A stretch of 64,000 nucleotides of DNA, from the NCBI GenBank assembly GCA_017618355.1, contig JAFZUL010000027.1:1-64000 (forward strand). The letters run 5' to 3'. Below the pieces are notes generated by a model, which was not told the DNA's origin, did not search any database, and worked only from the letters and a program-made list of their open reading frames with translations. Of this stretch, positions 8,006-18,200 are shown piece by piece. Source of the DNA: Muribaculaceae bacterium. Its GTDB lineage: Bacteria; Bacteroidota; Bacteroidia; Bacteroidales; Muribaculaceae. Position numbers and translations under genes: made by a program. Within the stretch, counting starts at the first letter, position 1; each line of letters opens with the position of its first letter.

Positions 8006-8216
8006 TGCAGAATGCACAATGCACAATGCATAATGCAAAATTGGGCTGCGCAATTTTTTATCTTGCCGGTTATCGCCGGAAATTAGAGAGCCTGCGGCTC
8101 TAAAATTTATATGGTGCTTCGCACTAAAATTTTAGCGCCAACGGCGCAATATCAATTTTAGCGACCAACGGGAGCTTTAATTTCCATGTGCTTGCACATG
8201 GCAGAAACATAAAAGT
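8004..8216. repeat. Short tandem repeat plus array of small hairpins
   Basis: This gene-free stretch starts with repeats of AATGCACAATGCATAATGC (8004-8036) and continues with successive small inverted repeats: AATTGGGCTGCGCAATT, CCGGTTATCGCCGG, AGAGCCTGCGGCTCT, GGTGCTTCGCACT, GCGCCAACGGCGC and CATGTGCTTGCACATG. No coding potential is evident. It lies between convergent genes. Confidence 0.6.
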
Positions 8217-8246
8217 AAAAGGCGGGCCAGTGAGGTCCGCCTTTTG
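8217..8246. terminator. Bidirectional terminator
   Basis: AAAAGGCGG and CCGCCTTTTG pair around an 11-nt loop; the A-rich 5' side and T-rich 3' side let it work in both directions, between the convergent LuxR and dockerin-protein genes. Confidence 0.65.
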
Positions 8247-8347
8247 TGAGATATTTATTTTGATTGACTTCTCTTGTGTGTGACTAATAAATAATAAACG
8301 TGAATTAAAAATGAGCAGTCTCTCTAAATAAATGTCATTGATTTGGA

Positions 8348-10399
8348 TTAGTTACCAAGAAGGATGTTGTAAATGAATGTTACGTCGGCCGAAGTAATAT
8401 TGCCGTCACCGTTAACATCGCATGTGTCGATGAAGCTCTCATCACCATTAAGCAGGTAGTTGTAGATGCAAGTCACATCGGCAGCTGTTACATTACCGTC
8501 ACCGTTAACGTCGCCAGGAACTACAGGAGCAGCCTCAGGAACTACAGTGAGGGTCATAGCAGTTGGATCGAGTTGGAAGGTGTACTTGCCAGCTTTCTCA
8601 AGACGGAAGTTAGCGCCGTCAACTAGAGTGATAGGTGTGTTCATCAGACCGTCGTTGATCAGGAAGTAGCCAACGCCGTTGTCGTCTTGGCCACCATACC
8701 AAGTCCAGCCATCACCGTTAGGAGTGATAACCTTAAACTCAGCGCCAGCCTCAAGCTCAGCCTCTGTCTCGAGAACGCCTTCGTTATCAACAAACTCTAA
8801 CATGCCAGTCTGCTGGCTCCACTCATTGAAGGTACCAACGAGATAGTAAGGTGTAGCAACCTCGCCAACGTTGATAGTGAACGAAGTGCCTGGGAGGGTG
8901 TAAACTATCTGACCGTTGTTGTTAGGCTCAACATTTACAGTGAGAGTTGTGTAACCTGAATAAGATTCATTGCCGTCTTCATCAACCCTCATAGAATCAA
9001 CTGCCTCAACATTAATCCACTCTGGGATTTCCTCTACATACCAAGCGTCGAAAGGCTCGCTGGCCTTGAGTTTGAGAGTGAACTCGCCTCCCTCAGTTGG
9101 GATAGTGTACTCGGTAGCATTGTCGGCTACAGTCTCGATGTAAGCGAACTGAGCGTTGATTGAGATCATGAGTTCAATAGGAAGATAATAATCATCACCC
9201 CAATAATAACCCAAGTGGCAGGGCAGGAATCTATCTACAACAACCTCACCTGCCTCATCGTAGAACTCCCACTCACCATAGCCATTCATGTATTGATCAT
9301 AGATCTCATCGTGAGCCTGGTCATATGTGTAACCTACGGCACACATTATTGGTTTAATCTCTTCCACATCGTTAACACCATCAATTACGATAGCCATGTC
9401 GGTGTCGATAATCAACCAGTCTTCTTGGGTAAGGCCAAGCTCAGGATCCATTTTCTCAAAGTAGAAGTTTATTGCCATAGTCTCGCCCATAGCAGCTGCT
9501 GGGAAAATATAAACAGAAGTGGCGATTGGGTTGTCCATATCGATAAAACCATCTTCTATCTTGCAAACCTTAGCAGTAATTTTCTGATCAGCATCAGCAG
9601 TACAGTACGCATACATCTGGATGTGAGAGAAAGCATAAGGTTTTCCAGGATAATCGAATCTCTGAACGAGCCTAGTAATCTTACCGTCAACTGCACCATC
9701 GGGTTTGTAACCATCGGGCAGATCCTCGAAGAATGTATTAGCATCTTCGCCATAACCAGCACCAAACGAAGTGCGGAAGAAGTCATAATACTCGGCATAG
9801 GGGTCGAACTGATACATGGTAGTCATAACAGTACCATCACCCAGCACGTCATCTTCCCATTTACCACCCATGAACAAAGCACCACTAAATGTGTAGTAGT
9901 TTTCAGCTTCGTCATCGTCCTCGTTATAGCCGTCAGCAAAAAGCATAGGTGGATACAACCATCCGGGATAATTTGGGAAAGTACAAACTAAATCATTCTC
10001 ACCTTCCACCAAAGTAAAGTGATCCTCGTCAATACTAGGATTGTAGTACACCCAGTCGTAGGTATCACTTGCGACACCAATCGACATGTTAGTCCAAGTC
10101 AACTCTGTGTTACCTGGAACCAAGCACATGTTGTAGCGATACCAGAAACTGTTGTTGTAGGGAAAGAAAGCTGAGAAGAAAGCTCCCTTTGGATTAAGAT
10201 AGGCTGTGTCTTCTGTGACGATAGCGGGAGCATCCTTAGTCAAGCCTGATTTGCGAGTGAACTCACCAGCCTTCTTGGTAATCTTCTCAATCTTAACATC
10301 TGATTTTTGTGGCTGAAGCTTTTTACCCATTTGAACTGCGGGAAGCGCAAAAGCAGCAACAGTCACAACTGCGAAAAGAAGAGTCAAAATTTTCTTCAT
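8348..10399 (-). CDS. Large secreted protein with BACON-like, starch-binding-like and dockerin domains
   Basis: A 683-residue protein with a cleavable signal peptide (MKKILTLLFAVVTVAAFALP). Residues ~60-420 are an unrecognised, aromatic and acidic region. Residues ~430-515 resemble a BACON-like beta-sandwich (YTIPTEGGEFTLKLKASEPF, PEWINVEAV). Residues ~520-620 (YYLVGTFNEWSQ, GAEFKVITPNGDGWTWYGG, GYFLINDG) form a SusE/CBM-like beta domain that also occurs in the protein at 40129-41619. The last ~60 residues hold two dockerin type I calcium loops (DVNGDGNVTAADVTCIYNYL, DVNGDGNITSADVTFIYNIL). No catalytic domain is recognisable, so a surface or extracellular binding role is plausible. It has its own promoter. 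Confidence 0.8.
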   Translation of the reverse strand: MKKILTLLFAVVTVAAFALPAVQMGKKLQPQKSDVKIEKITKKAGEFTRKSGLTKDAPAIVTEDTAYLNPKGAFFSAFFPYNNSFWYRYNMCLVPGNTELTWTNMSIGVASDTYDWVYYNPSIDEDHFTLVEGENDLVCTFPNYPGWLYPPMLFADGYNEDDDEAENYYTFSGALFMGGKWEDDVLGDGTVMTTMYQFDPYAEYYDFFRTSFGAGYGEDANTFFEDLPDGYKPDGAVDGKITRLVQRFDYPGKPYAFSHIQMYAYCTADADQKITAKVCKIEDGFIDMDNPIATSVYIFPAAAMGETMAINFYFEKMDPELGLTQEDWLIIDTDMAIVIDGVNDVEEIKPIMCAVGYTYDQAHDEIYDQYMNGYGEWEFYDEAGEVVVDRFLPCHLGYYWGDDYYLPIELMISINAQFAYIETVADNATEYTIPTEGGEFTLKLKASEPFDAWYVEEIPEWINVEAVDSMRVDEDGNESYSGYTTLTVNVEPNNNGQIVYTLPGTSFTINVGEVATPYYLVGTFNEWSQQTGMLEFVDNEGVLETEAELEAGAEFKVITPNGDGWTWYGGQDDNGVGYFLINDGLMNTPITLVDGANFRLEKAGKYTFQLDPTAMTLTVVPEAAPVVPGDVNGDGNVTAADVTCIYNYLLNGDESFIDTCDVNGDGNITSADVTFIYNILLGN

Positions 10400-10488
10400 A
10401 ATCTTAATTGAGTTTTGTTTAGTTAATAAATAAAAGAATTATAATCTCTAAAATAATAGTATAAGAAAATATAACTACATAGATTTTG

Positions 10489-10496
10489 CAAAAGTA
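10489..10496 (-). promoter_or_regulatory. -7 element of dockerin-protein gene
   Basis: TACTTTTG on the minus strand, about 90 bp upstream of the ATG at 10399. The leader would be AT-rich and about 80 nt long. Confidence 0.55.
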
Positions 10497-10553
10497 AGAA
10501 AAAATCTCAAAACAAACAAGATTTTTCACAGCTATTTTTGAAAAAACACATTC

Positions 10554-10675
10554 CACATCAGCCGAAGGCTGACCGCTGAGTAACCGGGGGTGCCGCTATC
10601 TCCACTCGCTAACGCTCGTTACGATATCGGTACTGAGGGTTACTCAAAGGTCAGCCTTCGGCTTCGACTGATGTG
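10554..10675. repeat. Long imperfect inverted repeat
   Basis: CACATCAGCCGAAGGCTGACC (10554-10574) is mirrored by GGTCAGCCTTCGGCTTCGACTGATGTG (10649-10675); inside, GTAACC and GGTTAC also pair, and the tips hold small hairpins such as CGCTAACGCTCG. A second pair AGTGGCGAC/GTCGCCACT lies at 10711-10761. These fill most of the 400-bp gap between two minus-strand genes; no ORF is supported there. Confidence 0.55.
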
Positions 10676-10800
10676 CCACCACCAGCACCGCGACCTCTCA
10701 TCTCGTCGCTAGTGGCGACCCCAGCGCCAACAAAAGTGGCGGCTCATAGGGAGTCGCCACTTGGGGTTTTATCACTTAGTGTGATTAGGATGCTTGCGGT

Positions 10801-12117
10801 TTAGAACTTAAGCACAACATAATTGTTGGGGTTGCTTGTGCTCTTCATAAGCATTGGGTTCGACACCATCACATTGTCGGCACTAAGGACATACTCTCCT
10901 GTGCAGAGCAGTTGAACCATAGCTCTCATACTCTCGAGGTTGTTGTAATGGTTCTGACCGTTGTTGTCAAAGGCAACTTCAGCATTAGGGTCAAACGAGA
11001 ACTTGATAGTATTCTCATTCACAATCTCATGGTTGACGTAGATGCTGCCATAGTATTTACCGTTTTTAAAGTAGAGACGGTACATGGCCTTGGCTGGGTC
11101 ATAACCTAACTGCAACCAGTTAAAGGTGGTTTTGTACTTAGTCTTAGCTTCGGTAACAATTCCGTTATATATTGTGAGGAAGTCACCACTAATCTCTCCT
11201 TCTACTGTGCTGAGCATCCAGCCAAGTTGTGTCTGATGGAAGAGATCAGCAAGAGCAGGACCAGTAATTTTGGTCACACCGTCGTCGATACACAGGAGCG
11301 AGCCATCGGGCTGGAACTCGAAATTCTGTGCCGCCACGTCATTTTCATCATATTCTGTGATGAAAGCCAGCGGCTCCATGAAACGGATGCCCTTAGTAGT
11401 GATAATGGCATTCATATACTCACCGTTATCGAGCAGAGTACCATCCTCGGGATAGAAGCTCCAAAGCATAGAAGTCACATCGTTGCAGATGTAGCGCTTG
11501 CCACTGCCAGTGGTTAGCACATAATTGTTGATGCGGTCACTAAAAGCAGCCCTGCGCACATCGGAGAGATTAGTGAAATATTCCTCGTCGGTAGGAGCCT
11601 CATCGGTGCTCAATCGAGTCATTATCATATCAATCACAGTGCCTTTGTCACGCGATTTCTTGCCACGTAAAAAAATCTTATTCTCGTCGGCACCAAGAAT
11701 CATAAACTCATAGTCACCCTCATGACCTGAGCCATCGCTCAAAGGGCTCGAGAATACATGGAAGGCATTATTATAGGTATTGAAAGAGAGTACCGGTCCA
11801 TAGTCAGAAACAACCTCCCATAACGATCTGTCGGTGAAAAACGCGCCATCGTTGACATAAGCATTTTGAGTGGAAATATCAACTGAACCGTCATCATGGA
11901 AAGTCATAATGAAATTATAGCCTTCCTCGTCGGGGTTGGCGAAATATTCCATAAGCCAACGCCCGCCGTTTGACTTGAGGAGCTCTGTATAGTTCTTGAC
12001 AGCATTATCGAGACGTGCCGCAGGGCTCTCGTCAAAAAGGTCATCAACCTCACTTGGCGCACAAGCCACCAGCGACAGCATAAGGATTAAAGCTGAAATA
12101 TAAAATATTTTCTTCAT
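10801..12117 (-). CDS. DUF4302-family lipoprotein of SusCD operon
   Basis: A 438-residue predicted lipoprotein: MKKIFYISALILMLSLVAC ends in a lipobox cysteine at residue 19, followed by an acidic stretch (APSEVDDLFDESPAARLD). The next region (KNYTELLKSNGGRWLMEYFA, YNFIMTFHDDGSV) matches my knowledge of DUF4302, a Bacteroidota family found with SusC/SusD pairs. No enzyme motif is seen. It is the last gene of the operon, 28 bp after the metallohydrolase, and probably sits on the outer membrane as an accessory binding protein. Function is unknown. Confidence 0.75.
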   Translation of the reverse strand: MKKIFYISALILMLSLVACAPSEVDDLFDESPAARLDNAVKNYTELLKSNGGRWLMEYFANPDEEGYNFIMTFHDDGSVDISTQNAYVNDGAFFTDRSLWEVVSDYGPVLSFNTYNNAFHVFSSPLSDGSGHEGDYEFMILGADENKIFLRGKKSRDKGTVIDMIMTRLSTDEAPTDEEYFTNLSDVRRAAFSDRINNYVLTTGSGKRYICNDVTSMLWSFYPEDGTLLDNGEYMNAIITTKGIRFMEPLAFITEYDENDVAAQNFEFQPDGSLLCIDDGVTKITGPALADLFHQTQLGWMLSTVEGEISGDFLTIYNGIVTEAKTKYKTTFNWLQLGYDPAKAMYRLYFKNGKYYGSIYVNHEIVNENTIKFSFDPNAEVAFDNNGQNHYNNLESMRAMVQLLCTGEYVLSADNVMVSNPMLMKSTSNPNNYVVLKF

Positions 12118-12145
12118 AATATCTAATGTATATTAAGATTAAACA

Positions 12146-13396
12146 TTATTGAACGCCATACACTTGCTGACGCAATGACTCAAGAGTGCTGGAATCGAAG
12201 GTAGTAAGGCGGTTTTGAACAGCAGCACGAATAGCATCAAGGTCAAGATTCCATTGTTCCTTGAACCAATTGCGAACTATATTGATTTTCTGCTCAAGAA
12301 TTGCCACTCCGTCAACTCCGTCCTTGTCCTCAACTTCGAAGACCTGGATAGGAATGCGGTTGCCGTCCTTGTCAAGCACATATCCTTGCTTATCGCAAAC
12401 AACGCCATCCTGGTCGTAGTATTTGCCGTCTTCAGGATTGAGAGTTACCTTGCCATTGCCTTTTTGGTACTGGTTGCGGTAAACATAGGTGCCGTCCTCA
12501 TTCTGCTGCACTCTATATTCTTCCACATACTTCTTGTTATCATCGCTTGTTGCGTCGTTGTTCTCAAAGTAGTAGAAGCAGTAGTACCTAAGGTTACTCA
12601 ACTCCTCGCTGTCCTCATCACCATCGGTAACATAACCACGACTTGCCTCAAGCCAGATACGTGCCCACTCTGCATCGGTCTTGGTAATAAAGTTGGCAGC
12701 AATCTCGGCAAAGTCCTCACGAATCTCGCTAGAACCATAAGGAGTCACGAAACCGAGCGAGTGTACCACACCCTCGTTGCGGTCCTGCCAGTTGATAGCA
12801 TCGTAACGACCGAGTGAGATAAGCTGGAACTCACGAGGGATGCTCTTAGTCTGGTGCAAGATGTGAGTGAACTCATGGTGCATAGTGTGGAAATAATCGC
12901 TGTTAAGAGCATAGATATTGTTCGGGTCCATGCTGTTAACGTGCAGCAGAGTCACTTTGATACCACCCTCGGCGAGACCTACAATAATGGTACCCGTCTG
13001 TGGGTTGATGGCAGGCGAGCCCACCAGCATGATAATGCGAGGTCCATACATCTTAACGAACTCCTTGCTTCCGGACACTTCCTCATAGACATCAAACCAC
13101 ATGTACTTGGCAAGCACTGCAAGGTCGATGGAGTTGCTCAGAGTAGCTGGCTCAAGGTTATAGTTCATATTGGTCTCATTGTCTCGGAGCCTGTATTGGA
13201 ATTCCAAGTTATAGACATCGAGATAATTTGCCTTAAGCCACTTATCGAACTGATAGGTGTAGCTATTGGGGTCGAGCTCATCGGTGACATCGGGGAAAAT
13301 GGTTTCTCCCAGACTCTTCTCTCCACACGAAGATAGCGACATCGCTGCAATAGCCACAAGTGCCAAAGCACTGATATATTTAAAATATTTCTTCAT
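12146..13396 (-). CDS. SusCD-associated zinc metallohydrolase lipoprotein (HExxH)
   Basis: A 416-residue lipoprotein (lipobox MSLSSC at residues ~19-24). The gluzincin motif HHEFTHILH is at about residue 171, and a downstream REDFAEIAANF supplies a likely third zinc ligand glutamate. This matches the Bacteroidota family of substrate-import-associated zinc metallohydrolase lipoproteins that travel with SusC/SusD. It starts 14 bp after the SusD stop. It probably trims a peptide or conjugate at the cell surface before or during import by the adjacent SusCD pair. The C-terminal ~90 residues (DGVVCDKQGYVLDKDGNRIP) hold short repeated lysine/aspartate loops of unknown role. Confidence 0.85.
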   Translation of the reverse strand: MKKYFKYISALALVAIAAMSLSSCGEKSLGETIFPDVTDELDPNSYTYQFDKWLKANYLDVYNLEFQYRLRDNETNMNYNLEPATLSNSIDLAVLAKYMWFDVYEEVSGSKEFVKMYGPRIIMLVGSPAINPQTGTIIVGLAEGGIKVTLLHVNSMDPNNIYALNSDYFHTMHHEFTHILHQTKSIPREFQLISLGRYDAINWQDRNEGVVHSLGFVTPYGSSEIREDFAEIAANFITKTDAEWARIWLEASRGYVTDGDEDSEELSNLRYYCFYYFENNDATSDDNKKYVEEYRVQQNEDGTYVYRNQYQKGNGKVTLNPEDGKYYDQDGVVCDKQGYVLDKDGNRIPIQVFEVEDKDGVDGVAILEQKINIVRNWFKEQWNLDLDAIRAAVQNRLTTFDSSTLESLRQQVYGVQ

Positions 13397-13410
13397 AGCG
13401 GTAAAGTTGT

Positions 13411-15210
13411 TTATTCGTTATACGGAGAATCGGGATTAGCCTTCTTGGGACTCGGAGTACTCATCACAGTTTGTGGCGTCCTATCGTTCGGGTCAATACC
13501 GGCAGCCATAATCTCGTTAGGAATCTGCAATGCCAAACGTGGGTCAAGCACACCATTGGCAATGTCGGGATTCAATGTAACAACACGTGCGTCTTTGCCA
13601 ATCACGTGGCTGAAGCTGATACCGAAACGCTTAATGTCGAACCAGCGCAGACCACGCTGGAAGAACTCAAAGCGACGGAAGTGCTGGATGCACTGCAAGT
13701 AAGGATTGATTTCGGGAGAATTATGATACTTGGCACTTGGACAAACCTCGTCGATATGCAAAGGCTTGGCAATCTCAAAGTAGATAGAGTCGTTGAGCCT
13801 GGTGCCAAGGATTTCACGGCGCTCAGGCCTGATGTTGCGCAAATACTTGGCCTCGGCCTTTGTATAGAAGTTCCACACAATTTCCTTGCTCCAGGGATCC
13901 ATACGACCGTCAGCATCAACGTTTGGAGAGTTGCGGTGTGCCTCATCCCAAACACCAAGGTCAGCGATACATCCGTCTATGTCACCGAGGAACAACTTGG
14001 CTTCAGCACGGTTCAAAAGAGCTTCCTCTCCAGTGAACTCAACAATAACTTGGTGCGCATAGCCAATACCGGCAATCTTGTCGGTATATTCAAACTGCTC
14101 GCCGGCAGTTCCTGCCCACCAAACGCCATACTCCTGGCTACCATTAACCCACATAGCCAAGAAGCAGGGGTGCATAGCCCATACCCATCCGAGAGTGCTG
14201 TTCTGATAGCGGCAACGCTCCCAAGTGGGGCCAGGACCGCGAACCGAGCCACGCATTCCATTACGGTTAATACCGTAACGGCGTCCACCGGCAAGGTGAC
14301 GCATATAAACCGAATAGGTAGGTATCAACAGGAAGTTGCGCTGATGAATAGAGTTGGCATAGTATTTTCCATACTCGTCGGCATAGTTGAGGTTGGTCTG
14401 CGCCCAAATGTCGCTCATGTAAGGCATTGGGTCGGCATCAGCACCACCAAACACGATATTGGTGTACTCAAGCACCTTATCATATTCGCGCTTGTAGAGA
14501 TAGAAACGTGAAGCGAAGGTGTAAGCAGCCTGCTTGTTGAAGTGATACTTGGGTACTTCATAGATTGCGTCGTCAATCAGTGGCAAGCCAGCCTCGAGGT
14601 CGGCCTGAATCTTGTCATAGGTCTCAGCAAGGGTTCCACGCTCATAGTGAGGCTTTACAGTGGTCTCAGGCTTGGTGATGTAAGGAATGCCTGGATATTG
14701 CGCGCTCAATTCTGGTCCACGATATGGCATACAGAATATGTTGGCAAGCATAAAGTGGCAATAAGCACGGTCAACGAGGGCCTCGCCTTTGACGGCTTGC
14801 AGCTTGGCGCTGTTCTCGCCCTCGGCCTCAAATTCCTCAACTTTCTCAAGCACAGCATTACAGGTGGCAATAGAGTTATAATAGCCTTCCCACAATTCAG
14901 ATGGCGAGTCGCTGCTGGAGACGCTGCGTATGTCTTCCCAAGCGAATGCCTCATCATCGTTGCGGTCGTAGGCGTTCAGGTTGTAGCGCACACCATCGAC
15001 GCTTGGCGAGTTGTTGTCAATAAAGTTATCGGTTGACAACTCGCAAATCAATGCATAGTTGTAGCTTGGATAGGCACTAGTCATCAACATGCGCAACTGC
15101 TCGGTATTGGTGAGAGTAACACGAGTGTCGCTGGGCTTGTCGAGGAAGTCGCTACACGACGACAATCCTAAAAGTGCCACACAAGCAATTACAAAATATT
15201 TTAATTTCAT
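13411..15210 (-). CDS. RagB/SusD-family nutrient-binding lipoprotein
   Basis: A 599-residue lipoprotein with lipobox GLSSC (MKLKYFVIACVALLGLSSC) followed by the typical SusD opening SDFLDKPSD. Further family marks are ELWEGYYNSIATCNAVLEKV, GEALVDRAYCHFMLANIF, and the C-terminal FFQRGLRWFDIKRFGI. SusD proteins form the lid of the SusC pore and bind the incoming ligand on the cell surface. It lies 46 bp downstream of its SusC partner. The ligand cannot be inferred from sequence; the operon's metallohydrolase hints at a peptide-containing substrate rather than a simple glycan, since no glycosidase is in the operon. Confidence 0.92.
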   Translation of the reverse strand: MKLKYFVIACVALLGLSSCSDFLDKPSDTRVTLTNTEQLRMLMTSAYPSYNYALICELSTDNFIDNNSPSVDGVRYNLNAYDRNDDEAFAWEDIRSVSSSDSPSELWEGYYNSIATCNAVLEKVEEFEAEGENSAKLQAVKGEALVDRAYCHFMLANIFCMPYRGPELSAQYPGIPYITKPETTVKPHYERGTLAETYDKIQADLEAGLPLIDDAIYEVPKYHFNKQAAYTFASRFYLYKREYDKVLEYTNIVFGGADADPMPYMSDIWAQTNLNYADEYGKYYANSIHQRNFLLIPTYSVYMRHLAGGRRYGINRNGMRGSVRGPGPTWERCRYQNSTLGWVWAMHPCFLAMWVNGSQEYGVWWAGTAGEQFEYTDKIAGIGYAHQVIVEFTGEEALLNRAEAKLFLGDIDGCIADLGVWDEAHRNSPNVDADGRMDPWSKEIVWNFYTKAEAKYLRNIRPERREILGTRLNDSIYFEIAKPLHIDEVCPSAKYHNSPEINPYLQCIQHFRRFEFFQRGLRWFDIKRFGISFSHVIGKDARVVTLNPDIANGVLDPRLALQIPNEIMAAGIDPNDRTPQTVMSTPSPKKANPDSPYNE

Positions 15211-15256
15211 ATATCTATATTTTTAGTTTAAGTTTAACTTTCACCTAATTAATATA

Positions 15257-18200
15257 TTAGAGTCCCAGGCGCAATGTGAGAGTGAACTGCTTGGGAGTTG
15301 GCGCAGCCACACCACCCGAGTTGAAGAACTCTGGGTCTTGACCGTTGAGCTTCTTGTCGGCATAAAGCAGGCACAGGTTGGTGGTGCTCAGCTTAACCGA
15401 AGCGGTGTTCAGGCGCAGGGCCTTGAGAGCCTTAGCAGGAAGGTCGTATGTAAGAGAAACCTCTTTCAGGCGAATGAAGTCACCCTTAGCGATGCGCACA
15501 GTACTGTAGTTGTAAGAACTGTAGGCAATGCTGAGTGAGTTGCCGCCCCAGTTCATATACTGACGGGTAGAAGCGATGGTTGGGATATCGGTGTAAGCCT
15601 CATCACCAGGCACTACCCAACGGTTCTTCATCTCACGAGAGTTGGCGGTCATATCACCGTAGGCGTAAGAGAAGTCGGCGGGCAAGCGCAGCTTGTTACC
15701 AAACGAGTAGGTCAAGAAGAGGTTCAGGTGGAAGCCCTTCCAGCTGAAGTTGTTACCAAGACCACCAGTGTAGATTGGATCTACTGGACCCTCATACTTA
15801 AGGAAGTCGAGGTTCTCGAACTGCTGGAAGTAGATACCATCAACAGTAACGTCGCCATTCTCATCGTAGAATGTGGGAAGACCCTCTTCATTCAAACCAG
15901 CGAATGGAATAGAGAAGATGGCGCGAACGGGATAGCCCTGAAGTGCGAAACCGGTACCTGGCACGAGGTCGATGATACGGCTACGTGACACGAGGTCGGT
16001 AATCTTGTTCTTGGCATAAGAGAAGGTGAAGTCGGTTGACCACTCGAAGTCACCGGGCTTGATAGCCTGGAAGTTGGAAGTTGACAGAGTGAACTCAACA
16101 CCGTGTGATGCCATAGATGCCACGTTGGCCATCTTGCTGGTAACACCACCCACACCCTCGGTGTAAACGCGACCGATAAGGTCGAAGTTGTTACGCTTGT
16201 ACCAGTCAAAGACAAGGTTGATGCGGTTGTTGTAGAAACCGAGGTCAACACCAACGTCAAACTCGTGCTTCTTCTCGTAGGTCAGCTCCTCGTTAGCGAT
16301 ATTGTAGAGGTAGAGGTCCATCTCGGCATCCTCGGGAACCAAGCGCCAAGGCTTGTCGGGATAAAACTGTGGAAGCGCATTAGATACGCTGCTTGGACCA
16401 GCATCGGCAGTCAGCGAATAAGACAGACGGAGCTTAGCATAAGTCCAGATGCCATTCTTGTTGAATGCTGCATTACGGAAGAAGTTCTCCTCGCTGGCAT
16501 TCCAAGCGCCCGAGATGTTCCAAGTGGGGAGCCAACGGCTCTTCTTGGCCTTACCAAGCTTGTTGGAACCCTCATAACGGAAGGTACCAGTGAGGATGTA
16601 GCGTCCAGCATAAGAGTAGCTACCCATAGCGTAGTAAGCCATGTTGCGGCCATAACGCCATGCCTCGCTGTAGTAGTTGTGGTTCTCCTCAACTTGCTGC
16701 TTGAAGAGGTTCTTGTCGAGGAAAGGAATGTTACCGTTCTCATAAACGATACCCCAGCCCTCGAAGCTCTCGGCGTGACGCTCAATCTTACTGAGCTCAT
16801 AACCAGCGAGCAAGTTAATCAGGTGAGTGTCGTTGAACGACTTGTTATACTGTGCCTGAGCACGCAGGTCTAACTGCGACATCGAGTTCACATCGTGGAA
16901 CAGGATACCACCCTTAGGAAGCACGGTTACAGGAAGAGCACTCTCCTCATCGGGGTCGGTATAGAGGTAAGTGTTAGATGCGCGAATCGTGGCGTTCTCA
17001 GGGTCGATACCAGCACGATAAGCGTTGGCCTGGTTAGAGTCGTCCTTCACATAGTGGTTGGTAGTACTTGTGTTATAGCGGTAAGAAGCCAAACCCTTGA
17101 GTTCAAGACCACGAATGGGCTTCCAAGTGAGCTCACCCTGGAACTTGAGGTCGGTAACGCCGAGGTCAATGTAGTTCTGGTCAAGCTCGTGGAAGATATT
17201 GAACGCTGCATAGTTACGAGTGTAAGTAGCATTGGGGTCGGCAACGCGAGAGGTGTTCAACGCGTAGCTATAGGGGTTGATATCGAAGCTACGGCTATAA
17301 ACACCATTCACCACGTCAACATCCTGACTCAATGTACCAGGAGCGCGCTGCTTACGATAACTATCACTAGTCAACAACTTGATGGTCAAAGTCTTTGACA
17401 GGTCGTAGCTGGCGTTAGCGTTGAAGGTGTAACGTTGTACCTCGCTCTGCATGGTCCATCCTGGGTCATACATGATAGATGCCGAGGTGTAGAAACGGGC
17501 CTTGTCGGTACCACCAGAAATTGAGATAGCGTGGTTCTGTGAAACGTTGCTCTTGAACAACAGGTCGAACCAGTCGGTGTTACGGAACTCTGCCTCACGC
17601 AGATAAGCATTCTTGGCAGCTAAAGTATTGGGAAGACCAAAGCCAGTTGCGGGATCATACTGGTCCATGAGTTTGTACATGGTACCATAAATACCCGAAC
17701 TCGACGAGTTGGCAAGACCAGCGAAGCTCAACCAGCCCTTGGCCTCGAGTTCCTTGTAGATACCCATCTGCTCCTGAGAGTTACTGATGTTGAACTCACG
17801 GTACATGGGTTTCAAGCGATAAGTGAACTCACCGGTGTAGTTGATGCTTGCCGAGCCCGAGCGTCCTTGCTTGGTGGTTACGACAATCACACCAGCCATG
17901 GCGCGAGCACCATAGATTGATGTTGCCGAACCGTCTTTAAGAATCTGGAAGCTCTCGATATCGTCAGCGTTGATACCGGCGATGGCGCTTGCGATAAGAG
18001 TGGTGGCGTCACCACTAGAGAGGGCGTCGGCATCGAGCTCAACGTTATCCTCAAGAATCACACCGTCAACAACCCAGAGAGGCTTACTGCTACCGTAGAT
18101 GGAAGTAGCACCACGCACACGGATCTTAGGAGCGGTACCAAAGGTACCCGACACGTTCTGCACACTCACACCGGCGGCACGTCCCTCAAGGGCACGCGAC

